A stretch of 10,771 nucleotides of DNA, taken from assembly GCA_011055475.1 (NCBI GenBank), contig DSDH01000079.1, positions 1 through 10,771 of the forward strand, written 5' to 3'. This document shows positions 1-7,306 of the stretch, piece by piece. A program made the position numbers and the translations under genes. This DNA comes from Phycisphaerales bacterium (GTDB taxonomy: Bacteria > Planctomycetota > Phycisphaerae > Sedimentisphaerales > Anaerohalosphaeraceae). The notes beneath the pieces are model-generated. The model did no database searches and was not told the DNA's origin. It was given only the letters and a program-made list of their open reading frames with translations. Position 1 is the stretch's first letter. Every line of letters begins with the position of its first letter.

Positions 1-963
1 GATTTGGCCAACCACCTCGTCATGTTAATCGTGGCGGGGGTGATTGGCGCATTCTTGATCGTCCTACAGTACCATTTCCCGTATCAGCTTGAAGTTTTTG
101 CACACCCGAAAGCCTACGCGAGAGGACTTCAGTACGCCGCGAGGGGAGCGGGAGCATTTATGAACCCAAACAACGCCGCTTGTGTGATGGCGTGTTTGGC
201 CCTGTTGACGCTTCCCGCCGTTCGCCTCCAGTCTTCATTCCTCATGAAAGCAGCTGTTTGGATGAGTACCGCGGTCTTAGTGCTGGGGCTCATCTATACA
301 CGATCGCGCTCGGGTTTTCTGGCACTCAGTCTCCCCCTCTTGGGGATGGCCATAGTAGGCCGGGACAAGATCGCAAGTTGGTCGATACTGCTTTTAGGGT
401 TAATCGTACTGATCCTTTTCTCAGGTTACTCGCAGCTGATGATTGAACGCATGCAAGAAGCCTATAATCCCGAAAGTGGGGAGTGGGGCTACAACGTTTT
501 GGGTCGGTTCCGGACATGGAGTGAATACTTCAAGACCGCGACTTTGCGCGACTACATTTTTGGCCAAGGCCCGATGGGAGGGATTGAGAAGAACAGAATG
601 GAGCCTCACAGCGCATTTGTGGCCTTGATCACGGTCTATGGACTGGGAAGTGTGCTTTGGGCCGTACTGGCCGTTTATCATTTCTTCAAGAGATCTCTTG
701 CTTTAAGAAAAGCATCCTTGCCTGCTTTGGCCGCCATAGGCCGAGGCTGTATATGGTTGCTTGTGGCGTGGGGCATTTATGCGAACACAGCCAATGCCCT
801 GACTCCCAGCTACGCAAGGTACATGCTGTTTCTGGCGGTCGTCCTCCTAGATCGGGCATACTTCTTATCCCAGTACGAATATGATTTGGGCGTCCAGGGG
901 GAGGCGATGTGGGACGAGGGTAATGGCTTGTGGTCCACGCAGAATGCGCCTGCTGTTTTTTGA
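1..963 (+). CDS. O-antigen polymerase/ligase family membrane protein (Wzy/WaaL-type), 5' end missing
   Basis: This frame is open from base 1, so the gene starts upstream of the window and only its C-terminal 320 residues are present. Numbering from the first codon, hydrophobic segments lie near residues 7-23, 58-75, 84-100, 105-119, 126-141, 205-227, 248-264 and 272-288. Family-type signatures are NPNNAA (55-60), TRSRSGFL (100-107), GRFRTW (168-173), GQGP (188-191) and PHSAF (202-206). The stretch from about 142 to 204 fits the large periplasmic loop. Proteins of this family polymerise lipid-linked glycan repeats (Wzy) or transfer finished glycan to an acceptor such as lipid A core (WaaL), at the periplasmic face of the inner membrane. 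The two cannot be told apart here. The last 20 bases overlap the next gene, which suggests co-transcription. GC content is lower than in the genes to the right. Confidence 0.85.
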   Translation, partial: DLANHLVMLIVAGVIGAFLIVLQYHFPYQLEVFAHPKAYARGLQYAARGAGAFMNPNNAACVMACLALLTLPAVRLQSSFLMKAAVWMSTAVLVLGLIYTRSRSGFLALSLPLLGMAIVGRDKIASWSILLLGLIVLILFSGYSQLMIERMQEAYNPESGEWGYNVLGRFRTWSEYFKTATLRDYIFGQGPMGGIEKNRMEPHSAFVALITVYGLGSVLWAVLAVYHFFKRSLALRKASLPALAAIGRGCIWLLVAWGIYANTANALTPSYARYMLFLAVVLLDRAYFLSQYEYDLGVQGEAMWDEGNGLWSTQNAPAVF

Positions 964-2137
964 CTTCACGATCAACTTCGGCGGTGGACCGCAGGGATCG
1001 TTGTACCTCTGCCGGCGGCTCAACGTCGACCATGAGGTCCACGTGGTCGACGCCTACGGCACGTGTCGGGAGTACTGCGAGGCGGTTCGTGCGGCCGGCT
1101 TGCCGCTACACATCCTGTACCCCAAGGCACAGGATACGTACATTGGCGCCAAGGACAAACCGGTCAAACGTTTCCTGCGGGCCGCCACCCAAATCCCCGA
1201 CTTTCTGCGAATCCGGCACCGACTCATCCGAACCGTCGTCGACATCCGTCCGGACGCCATCTGGGTGAACAATGAAAAATCGCTGGCGTTCCTGGTCAGC
1301 AGCCGGGCGCTGCGGCGAGTCCCCACGGCCATGTATGTCCGGGGCTGGGCCACGCCCGACCAGGTCAGCCCTTTTCTGTGCTGGCTGATGAAGAAATATT
1401 TGGCCGCGATCATCGCTCACGCTCGCGCTTCGATTGAGCAATTGAAGAAGCGAGGCATCCCGGAGTCCAAGCTCTTTTACACGCCCAACACCATCTGTGT
1501 CGAAGAGGTGGTGCGGCGGGCGACGACCACCCCGGCGGTCTGCGAGCCGCAAGATCCTCGCGTAAAACTCCTTCTGCCGGCCGCCCGTTTCCAGCCCGCC
1601 AAAGGCCAGGACACGGCCGTCCGCGCCCTGCGTCGGTTGGAGGATCAAGGCGTCGACGCCGTCCTTTGGCTGCCGGGCAAGATCGGCACGGGAGAAGATC
1701 CCGGGTTTCGCCAGGAGGTGTTGCACCTGGCCGACGACCTGGGCGTGCGAGAACGAGTGCGTCTGCTGGGCTGGCAGGATAATATGCCCGCCTTGATGCA
1801 GGCGTGCGATGTCGTGGTTCTGCCCACGCACACGGAGGGATTCCCGCGTTCCATCCTGGAGGCGATGCTGCTGAAGAAACCGGTCTGCGCCACGCCGGTC
1901 GGCGGCATCCCGGAGGCGATCCAGCACGGTTCAACCGGCTACTTATTCGAGATCGGCGACGCCGAGGGGCTGGCCGAAGCCGTCCGGCAGGTCGTCACTG
2001 ATCCCGAGGCCACCCGGGCCCTATGCCGGCGAGCGTATGAACTGTTTCAAGAACATCATCGGCCGGAACAACACACCCAGGCGATTGTTCGGATGTTCGA
2101 GCACATTTGTCCATCGGCCCCAAGGAAACCGTCATGA
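944..2137 (+). CDS. Glycosyltransferase family 4 (GT-B fold)
   Basis: Retaining, nucleotide-sugar-dependent glycosyltransferase of 397 residues, expected at the cytoplasmic face of the inner membrane, adding a sugar to the growing lipid-linked glycan. I chose the ATG at 944 because it begins with a typical hydrophobic beta strand (MRLLFFDFTI) followed by a glycine-rich loop at residues 13-15. In-frame ATGs at 881 and 923 would add an arginine-rich, non-conserved extension. The C-terminal GT4 domain shows the donor phosphate-binding residues R215 and K220 (ARFQPAKG), a strand and GWQD around 276-279, and the EX7E motif EGFPRSILE at 298-306, followed by a PVGGIPE loop at 318-324. The gene overlaps the polymerase gene by 20 bases and shares an ATGA stop/start with the following GT2 gene. 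Donor and acceptor cannot be deduced. Confidence 0.92.
   Translation: MRLLFFDFTINFGGGPQGSLYLCRRLNVDHEVHVVDAYGTCREYCEAVRAAGLPLHILYPKAQDTYIGAKDKPVKRFLRAATQIPDFLRIRHRLIRTVVDIRPDAIWVNNEKSLAFLVSSRALRRVPTAMYVRGWATPDQVSPFLCWLMKKYLAAIIAHARASIEQLKKRGIPESKLFYTPNTICVEEVVRRATTTPAVCEPQDPRVKLLLPAARFQPAKGQDTAVRALRRLEDQGVDAVLWLPGKIGTGEDPGFRQEVLHLADDLGVRERVRLLGWQDNMPALMQACDVVVLPTHTEGFPRSILEAMLLKKPVCATPVGGIPEAIQHGSTGYLFEIGDAEGLAEAVRQVVTDPEATRALCRRAYELFQEHHRPEQHTQAIVRMFEHICPSAPRKPS
2122..2126 (+). promoter_or_regulatory. Shine-Dalgarno site setting the GT2 start at 2134
   Basis: AAGGA lies 7 bases before the ATG at 2134, inside the end of the upstream GT4 gene. It favours this ATG over the in-frame TTG at 2107, which lacks a similar site and would add nine residues ahead of the normal GT2 first strand. 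Confidence 0.6.
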
Positions 2138-3015
2138 GCACCCCCCTCGTCAGCATCACCAGCGCCTTTCACAACGAGGAGAAGTACCTGCCGGACCTGA
2201 TCCGGTGCATCCTGGCCCAGACGTTTGCGGACTGGGAGCTGATTCTCGTGGATGATGGATCCACAGACCGCAGCCTGGAGATCGCCCAATCCGTCAAGGA
2301 CCCGCGTATCCGAGTGTATTCCAACGGCCGCAACCTCGGCCGATCGGCAAGCCTGAACCGATTGACGCAATGGGCTCGAGGCAAATACATCGCCCGCCAG
2401 GATGCCGACGATTTGTGCAGCCCCCACCGCATCGAGAAGCAAGTGGCCTTCATGGAGTCCCATCCGGACGTCGACGCGGTCGGGACGGGGATGTGTTTCT
2501 TGGACAAGAACGACCAGCCCATGGGGGAGTGGATCCCTCCGATATCCCACAAGGAAATCATTGCACATCCTGAACAAACAATATATATCGCTCATGGCAC
2601 GATACTAGGCAAGCGACGATGGTTCGAAGCTCATAGATACAACGAAGCCCTCCGTATCGCCGTGGATTTTGAAATGTTGTATCACGCCGCTGCAGAGAGC
2701 CTTCTGGCCAATATCCCCGAGGTTCTGTACTACTACCGCCTGGACCAGTCGTTTTCTTTGCGAAAACAATTTGTAACCCGGCTCACAAATGCCCGCTTCC
2801 TTTTTAAGAGTCTATGGAAGGGTGGCCGCCGAACGAAGGCCTTGGGTCAGGCCAGCGTGCAGTTGGCTAAGTACGTTGCTACCATCCTAATATTCCTCAG
2901 TGGTCGCCGTCGCCGTCTCATGGCCAGACGTTTTGAGGCCCTGCCTGATCAACACCTGAAGCTCTACCTGAACGATCTTGAATCTATACGAAACATCACG
3001 TTACCGGCTCTGTAA
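2134..3015 (+). CDS. Glycosyltransferase family 2 (GT-A fold)
   Basis: Inverting-type GT2 transferase of 293 residues that probably adds one sugar to the lipid-linked glycan on the cytoplasmic side. The N-terminal strand VSITSAFHNEE (6-16) and VDDGSTD (39-45) bind the nucleotide sugar. DADD at 90-93 is the metal-binding DXD-type motif. The region AVDFEM (176-181) is where the family carries its acidic catalytic base. The last roughly 90 residues are basic and not recognisable. The start overlaps the GT4 stop (ATGA), so translation is probably coupled. Base composition changes inside the gene at about base 2560: 2461-2520 is 38/60 GC, while 2581-2640 is 27/60 GC. The reading frame stays intact across this point. 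The specific sugar is unknown. Confidence 0.92.
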   Translation: MSTPLVSITSAFHNEEKYLPDLIRCILAQTFADWELILVDDGSTDRSLEIAQSVKDPRIRVYSNGRNLGRSASLNRLTQWARGKYIARQDADDLCSPHRIEKQVAFMESHPDVDAVGTGMCFLDKNDQPMGEWIPPISHKEIIAHPEQTIYIAHGTILGKRRWFEAHRYNEALRIAVDFEMLYHAAAESLLANIPEVLYYYRLDQSFSLRKQFVTRLTNARFLFKSLWKGGRRTKALGQASVQLAKYVATILIFLSGRRRRLMARRFEALPDQHLKLYLNDLESIRNITLPAL

Positions 3016-3139
3016 GCGTTTCTATCGTGTCCCCCAGCTCGGAGAACCCGCCCAAAAAAGCAGGGCACGCTCAGCCCGTTGGATCCGATTTTGACTAAAC
3101 AGATGCGAACTCTTCGGGTGCCCGCGACCCTTGCCAACT

Positions 3140-3144
3140 AAGGA
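3140..3144 (+). promoter_or_regulatory. Shine-Dalgarno site for the second GT4 gene
   Basis: AAGGA sits 9 bases before the ATG at 3154. The preceding 138-bp gap (3016-3153) contains a TTGACT at 3091-3096 but no AT-rich -10 box at 15-18 bases, so I do not call a promoter there. No hairpin with a T-run is visible, so read-through from the upstream genes is possible. Confidence 0.55.
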
Positions 3145-3153
3145 TGAGTCCCC

Positions 3154-4380
3154 ATGAGGCTTGTGCTGATTGCCAGTATTCCGCGAACCTTGTTCTTCTA
3201 TCAGGGCCTGATTCACGAGCTTATTGCTCAGGGGCACGACGTTCGCGTGCTTAGTTCGGGGCATCCGGAATTGATGGATCTGCAAGAGATGGGCTGTAGC
3301 GTCCTAGCAGTGAATATCCCCCGGCGTATCTCCCCATTCACCGACCTGGTCACGATCGTGCGTATGGTCCGTGACCTCCGGCAACGGCGCCCCCACATCG
3401 TACATGCCCACACCCCGAAGGCCGGACTGGTAGGAATGTTGGCGTCCTTTCTCGTGGGCGTTCCCCATCGTATCTACACACTACATGGCTGCCCTCTCGA
3501 AACAGCCACGGGTCTAAAACGCCGACTTCTGTGGTTGTCGGACCGGGTGGCTTGCATCCTGGCCACACATGTCCTGGTCGTCAGCTCTACGCTGCACGAG
3601 CGTTTTCAAGCCGAGGGTTTGTGCCCCGTGGAGAAGATGCACATGCTGGGCGATGGGACTGCCTGTGGTATTGATGTAGACCACTTTCATCCTACAGCGG
3701 AGACGGCCGCCCTCGCGCAACAGATTCGTCAAGAACACCATATCCCCGCCGATGCGGTGGTGTTCGGTTATGTGGGAAGGCTCGTTCCCGACAAAGGCAT
3801 CAAACCGCTCGTCGACGGCTTTTTGGACCTGTACGCTGGAGCAAACCATTTGCGGTTGCTGATTGTAGGAGATCTGGATACGTCGCGCGAGCGCCTTGAC
3901 GCTGTGACGCTAGGACATGTGGATAACCATCCCGCCATCATTCATGTAAGCCACGTCAAGGACCCCGTACCCTATTACGCAGCGATGGACGTCGTCATCC
4001 TGCCGTCCCGTCGAGAGGGTTTCAGCTACGTGCTCCTCGAAGCAGCGGCCATGGAGCGTCCCACCATCACGACCCGCGCCACGGGGTGCCTCGACGCAGT
4101 CGTGGATGGCCAGACAGGCCTACTGGTTGATGTGGACAATGCCGAGCAACTTCGGCGCGCCATGGCACAGCTGTCGGAGGACGCCACGCGTCGGCGCGCG
4201 ATGGGGCTGGCCGGTCGAGAACGGGTGTGCCGGTCGTTTTCATTGCGTCGCCTCGTGGAAGAGCACCTGCGCTTATATGAAGAACTGTACCTCGGAAAGT
4301 CAAGACTACACGCAACACGGCGCACCATCGGTGAGGGCAAATCCGGACCCGGGAGCTGGGACTTGGAGAATAAGGCATGA
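3154..4380 (+). CDS. Glycosyltransferase family 4, EPS/capsule type
   Basis: GT-B-fold retaining glycosyltransferase of 408 residues, most like the GT4 enzymes common in EPS, capsule and O-antigen loci that carry an HTPKAG signature. The N-terminal domain starts with strand MRLVLIAS and has HTPKAGLVGMLA at 86-97 and YTLHG at 108-112. The donor-binding domain has GRLVPDKG at 208-215 and the EX7E motif EGFSYVLLE at 288-296, followed by the TTRATGC loop and DGQTGLLV at 318-325. The final 25 or so residues (from about 383) look like a non-conserved tail. The start is supported by AAGGA 9 bases upstream. The stop shares ATGA with the GNAT gene, so the two are probably translationally coupled. Donor and acceptor sugars cannot be deduced. 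Confidence 0.93.
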   Translation: MRLVLIASIPRTLFFYQGLIHELIAQGHDVRVLSSGHPELMDLQEMGCSVLAVNIPRRISPFTDLVTIVRMVRDLRQRRPHIVHAHTPKAGLVGMLASFLVGVPHRIYTLHGCPLETATGLKRRLLWLSDRVACILATHVLVVSSTLHERFQAEGLCPVEKMHMLGDGTACGIDVDHFHPTAETAALAQQIRQEHHIPADAVVFGYVGRLVPDKGIKPLVDGFLDLYAGANHLRLLIVGDLDTSRERLDAVTLGHVDNHPAIIHVSHVKDPVPYYAAMDVVILPSRREGFSYVLLEAAAMERPTITTRATGCLDAVVDGQTGLLVDVDNAEQLRRAMAQLSEDATRRRAMGLAGRERVCRSFSLRRLVEEHLRLYEELYLGKSRLHATRRTIGEGKSGPGSWDLENKA

Positions 4381-5009
4381 GTGGCGCCCGTCCCATTGTT
4401 GAGCCTGTCGCGGTTCGCCCGCTTTTCAAGGAGGATGCGGCAGCCGTGGCTCAGCTTCATATGTCCGGTATCCAAGGCGGGTTTATCACCTCGTTGGGGG
4501 ATCGGTTTGTTACGGCACTCTATGCCGCGATCGCCCGTAGCCCCTATGGGTTTGGAATAGTGGCCGAATGCCAGGGGACCATTATAGGATTCGTGACGTT
4601 TGCCACCGACATCAAGCGATTATATAGATCCGTCCTGGCCAGAGGTGGCCTTCGAATGGCCGGTTCTCTCGTCGGCCAAGTATTTCACATTTCTGTCATC
4701 AAGGGCATACTTCAGAACCTCCTGTATCCGCATAGAATGCGTACATACAATCTTCCAGATGCAGAATTGCTTTCTGTGGGTGTTTCCATCGTACGGCAAC
4801 GGACGGGATTGGCGACCCAGTTAGTCACCGAAGGACTTCGTGAGTGTGTCCGCCGTAAGGTGAAACGAGTGAAAGTCCTGGTGGCGGAAACCAACGCGGC
4901 GGCCAATCGTCTCTATCAGAAGTGCGGGTTTGCCCTCACCTGCAAAACTACAAGCCATGGGATAACGAGTAATGTCTATGTGATAGAGATGCCAGACGCC
5001 CCATGCTGA
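4377..5009 (+). CDS. GNAT family N-acetyltransferase
   Basis: Protein of 210 residues with a GNAT fold, expected to transfer an acyl group from acyl-CoA to an amine. The acetyl-CoA pyrophosphate-binding motif A covers about residues 133-150, with R140, G144 and A146 in the R/QxxGxA position. Motif B-type NAAANRLYQKCGF is at 173-185. Residues 80-125 form a longer than usual insertion before motif A that contains a hydrophobic stretch, possibly for lipid or membrane contact. The start overlaps the GT4 stop (ATGA), with GGAG at 4365-4368 eight bases upstream. Being in a glycan operon, it may acetylate an amino sugar or its nucleotide-activated precursor. That role is inferred from context only; GNAT enzymes have very diverse substrates. 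GC is lower than in the converging gene to the right. Confidence 0.87.
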   Translation: MSGARPIVEPVAVRPLFKEDAAAVAQLHMSGIQGGFITSLGDRFVTALYAAIARSPYGFGIVAECQGTIIGFVTFATDIKRLYRSVLARGGLRMAGSLVGQVFHISVIKGILQNLLYPHRMRTYNLPDAELLSVGVSIVRQRTGLATQLVTEGLRECVRRKVKRVKVLVAETNAAANRLYQKCGFALTCKTTSHGITSNVYVIEMPDAPC

Positions 5010-5018
5010 AGACGCTGT

Positions 5019-6173
5019 TCATCGCCCCTTGTGTATCGCCCCCCGCAGGCCTTCCATCCGCAGATAGCCCTTTCGCCAAACGATCACCCCCGACACCGCG
5101 AACACCAGCACGTACACGATCACCGCGTACCGCGTCCGGATCTGGCTCATCACCAGCCCGATCACCGCGTACAACGCCGCCAGGCCGTAGCTGATCTGCA
5201 CCGTCCGCCGCAGCGGAATCCCTCGGTCGATCATCTGGTCGTAGATGTGCCCCCGGTCCGACACGAACAAGGGCCGCCCACTGACCAGCCGCCGCACCAG
5301 GGCCGTGGCCGTGTCCAGAATCGGCAGCCCGAACACCACCACCGACGCCATCCACCACCGCGGCACCTGCTCGCCGAACAGGATCATCAACGACGCCACC
5401 ACGAACCCCAGCAGCATGCTGCCCGCGTCGCCCATGAAGATCTTCGCCGGGTGCCGGTTGAACGGCAAAAAGCCGAACACCCCGCCCACCAACGCCAAAC
5501 ACACGATCATCCGCACCGAGTCCCCGTGGGGGCTGTATCCCCACGTGCTCAGGTGCACCGCCAGGGCCAGCAGCGCCAACGTGATGATTCCCGTCACCCC
5601 GGCGCACAGCCCATCCAGGCCATCCAACAGGTTCAGCGAATTGGTCGCCCCCAGCACGAACACAACGACCACGATCACACCCAACGCCGTCTCCAGGCCC
5701 GCCGGCAACGTCCAGCCGAACGGGGTCACGAACCGGCTCAGGGACGGCAGCACCCCTCCCACGATCAGAGCCAGAGCCGCCAGCGCCTGGCCCAGCATCT
5801 TGCGACTGGGGCGAATGTCGAACAGATCATCCACCACGCCTACGCCGCAGGCGATGACCGCCCCGGCCAGAATCGCCGCCAGCCACCGCCACGCCGTTGC
5901 AAACCCCTCCTCGTCACGAACGAGATACAGCCCCAGAACCATCCCAACGGCGAACCCGACCAGCATCCCCACACCGCCCAGATAGGCCACCGGCTCTTTG
6001 TGCGTCTTGACTAGGTGATCCGGCCGATCCACGATCCCGAAACGCAGCGCGACCCGCTTGCACACCCACGTCCCGGCCAACGCGCATCCCCACGCGGCAA
6101 CCAGAACCGGCCAGAAGCGAATCACCCAACTCAGCGGCCGCTGGCTGCCGATGAAGTCGTCAAACACCCCCAT
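5019..6173 (-). CDS. WecA/MraY-like polyprenyl-phosphate sugar-1-phosphate transferase
   Basis: Polytopic integral membrane enzyme of 384 residues that transfers a HexNAc-1-phosphate from a UDP-sugar to undecaprenyl phosphate, starting glycan assembly at the inner membrane. Family motifs appear in order: GGVGM at 66-70, the metal-binding DDLFD at 115-119, NSLNLLDGLDGL at 178-189, FNRHPAKIFMGDAGS at 238-252, and the late cytoplasmic loop RGHIYDQMIDRG at 307-318. In E. coli WecA that last loop carries HIHH. Here it reads HIYD, so the final His pair is replaced. About ten membrane segments are visible. The start is supported by AGGAGG at 6180-6185, six bases upstream, which lies within the end of the ATP-grasp gene. 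The start overlaps that gene by 14 bases. The gene converges on the GNAT gene with a 9-base gap. Substrate (GlcNAc or another HexNAc) is not certain. Confidence 0.93.
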   Translation of the reverse strand: MGVFDDFIGSQRPLSWVIRFWPVLVAAWGCALAGTWVCKRVALRFGIVDRPDHLVKTHKEPVAYLGGVGMLVGFAVGMVLGLYLVRDEEGFATAWRWLAAILAGAVIACGVGVVDDLFDIRPSRKMLGQALAALALIVGGVLPSLSRFVTPFGWTLPAGLETALGVIVVVVFVLGATNSLNLLDGLDGLCAGVTGIITLALLALAVHLSTWGYSPHGDSVRMIVCLALVGGVFGFLPFNRHPAKIFMGDAGSMLLGFVVASLMILFGEQVPRWWMASVVVFGLPILDTATALVRRLVSGRPLFVSDRGHIYDQMIDRGIPLRRTVQISYGLAALYAVIGLVMSQIRTRYAVIVYVLVFAVSGVIVWRKGYLRMEGLRGAIHKGR

Positions 6174-7179
6174 GCTCCACCTCCTCCCGTCGTCGCACCC
6201 ACACCTCCGCGTCGTACCGCAGCATCAGCAGCCCGTTCCGGAAGCCGTCCCATCGAATTCGCGGCGCACGTCCCAGATGCTCGGCCAGGATCCACGCCGG
6301 AAAGTTCGCGCCCCCCTCGATGCTCAACGGCACGCCGCCCCCGAAACGCGGGTTAATCTCGATGAACACGTAGCGCCCCCGGCGGTCCTTGATGAGCTGA
6401 ATCGTGATCACGCCCGGGCCGGCCCCCAACGCCTCCACCAGCCGACCCACCCGCTCCATCATCATCCGGTCCTTCACGATCCGGGCCTTGCTCACCTCGC
6501 CGCCGCGAACCGCCACCCGCTGCCGCGGCACCACGCACCGCACCCGCAAGTCCCGATCGACGTACGCGTCGCACGTGTACTCCGGACCGGCGATGAACTC
6601 CTGCACGATGCAATGTCTCAGCCGCCGGCCAAAGAACTCCAGCTCCTTTCGGTTCCGCACCACCACGTTGCCGCGCGCCGCCGCCCCATCCCAGGGCTTC
6701 AGGAATAACGGATACGGCTGTCGCTTACGCAACGCCTCACTCAGCGATAGGGTCCGTGGCGTACAGAAGCCCCGCGCTTCCAGAAATCGGCACGTCCGCC
6801 GCTTGTCCTGGCAGATGGCGATCACCTCCGGCGCGGAGACCAGCACGTGGCAACCCGCCTCGGCGAACGCCTCGCGATGCCGCGCCAGCAGCTTCAAATC
6901 CAGATCCACCGTCGGCACCAGCAACTCCACCTGGTGCCGACGCACCAAGGCCAACAAGTCTGACAGGTACTCCGGATGGTCCACGCGGCTGACCAGCACC
7001 TTGCGATCGCAACACTGCAGCGCGGCGCTGTCGGCCGTCACATCGGTTCCGATAACCTCCAGCCGGACCCCCAAACCCTCCGCCGCCGCCCGAAACGCCT
7101 TCAGCAACGACACCCGCCGACCGATGCAGGTGAACGCAAGAACCAATCGCTTATGCCGTCTGGATGCCTGAACCGCCAT
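6160..7179 (-). CDS. ATP-grasp ligase (carbamoyl-phosphate-synthase-like), surface-glycan locus type
   Basis: Protein of 339 residues resembling the stand-alone ATP-grasp enzymes with a CarB-like fold that recur in polysaccharide loci. ATP-grasp enzymes join a carboxylate to an amine or other nucleophile through an acylphosphate. The pre-ATP-grasp domain has TCIGRRVSLLKAF (17-29), GTD at 44-46, RVDHPEY (65-71) and PTVDLDL (89-95). The ATP-grasp part has FLKPWDG at 159-165 (K161 nucleotide-binding), VQEFIAGPEYT at 192-202 and EINPRFGGG at 274-282, which carries the metal-binding acidic residue and Asn. I chose the ATG at 7179 (AGGA at 7189-7192, nine bases upstream). A GTG at 7281 would add 34 unconserved residues, run through the probable promoter and leave no room for the divergent gene. 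It is first in a two-gene operon with the WecA-like gene. Substrate unknown; an amino-acid-like decoration or precursor is a guess. Confidence 0.85.
   Translation of the reverse strand: MAVQASRRHKRLVLAFTCIGRRVSLLKAFRAAAEGLGVRLEVIGTDVTADSAALQCCDRKVLVSRVDHPEYLSDLLALVRRHQVELLVPTVDLDLKLLARHREAFAEAGCHVLVSAPEVIAICQDKRRTCRFLEARGFCTPRTLSLSEALRKRQPYPLFLKPWDGAAARGNVVVRNRKELEFFGRRLRHCIVQEFIAGPEYTCDAYVDRDLRVRCVVPRQRVAVRGGEVSKARIVKDRMMMERVGRLVEALGAGPGVITIQLIKDRRGRYVFIEINPRFGGGVPLSIEGGANFPAWILAEHLGRAPRIRWDGFRNGLLMLRYDAEVWVRRREEVEHGGV
6180..6185 (-). promoter_or_regulatory. Strong Shine-Dalgarno site for the WecA-like gene
   Basis: On the minus strand AGGAGG lies six bases before the ATG at 6173, within the 3' end of the ATP-grasp coding sequence. 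It fixes the start and supports translation from a shared mRNA. Confidence 0.7.
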
Positions 7180-7214
7180 GGAACGCCATCCTGTAAAGAG
7201 TCCGTTTTGCGGGC

Positions 7215-7243
7215 AATCTAGCCGCAGAGCCGCGGATTGTCCA
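7215..7243 (-). promoter_or_regulatory. Probable sigma70-type promoter for the ATP-grasp/WecA operon
   Basis: Reading the minus strand, TGGACA (7243-7238; 5 of 6 match to the -35 consensus) is followed by a 17-base spacer and TAGATT (7220-7215; 4 of 6). Transcription would start near 7208, leaving a leader of about 28 bases with an AGGA site before the ATG at 7179. This was matched by eye against the E. coli consensus, so it remains a prediction. Confidence 0.4.
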
Positions 7244-7268
7244 TCCCGTACTGTTTCGGCATACGGGT

Positions 7269-7297
7269 TTGAACGATTCACACGAGTCGGATAGAAT
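7269..7297 (+). promoter_or_regulatory. Probable sigma70-type promoter for the sugar transferase gene
   Basis: TTGAAC (7269-7274; 4 of 6) is followed by exactly 17 bases and TAGAAT (7292-7297; 5 of 6). The predicted transcription start is about 7303-7305, only two to four bases before the ATG at 7307. The mRNA would therefore be nearly leaderless, consistent with the absence of a clear Shine-Dalgarno site. It diverges from the minus-strand promoter in the same 127-bp region. Confidence 0.42.
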
Positions 7298-7306
7298 CAA
7301 CCGCCG

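Noticed and set aside
881..943. Longer start for the first GT4 gene at 881 or 923
   Set aside because: The extension is Arg-rich and precedes the normal first beta strand. The ATG at 944 fits the family start.
1106..1927. Minus-strand open frame of 273 codons
   Set aside because: Antisense to the first GT4 gene, whose frame shows clear GT4 motifs. The antisense protein has none.
3091..3096. TTGACT as a -35 box for the second GT4 gene
   Set aside because: No AT-rich -10 box follows at 15-18 bases; the sequence there is TTCGGGTG.
4948..5607. Minus-strand open frame of 219 codons, Gly/Arg/Val-rich
   Set aside because: Out-of-frame shadow on the same strand as the WecA-like gene, with no motifs.
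5031..6014. Long plus-strand open frame of 327 codons rich in His, Gln, Pro and Arg
   Set aside because: It is the antisense shadow of the WecA-like gene. Its composition is that of GC-rich antisense sequence and it has no family motifs, while the minus strand carries all WecA motifs.
7180..7281. Longer GTG start at 7281 for the ATP-grasp gene
   Set aside because: The added 34 residues are not family-like and would read through the predicted promoter. The ATG at 7179 has an AGGA site nine bases upstream.
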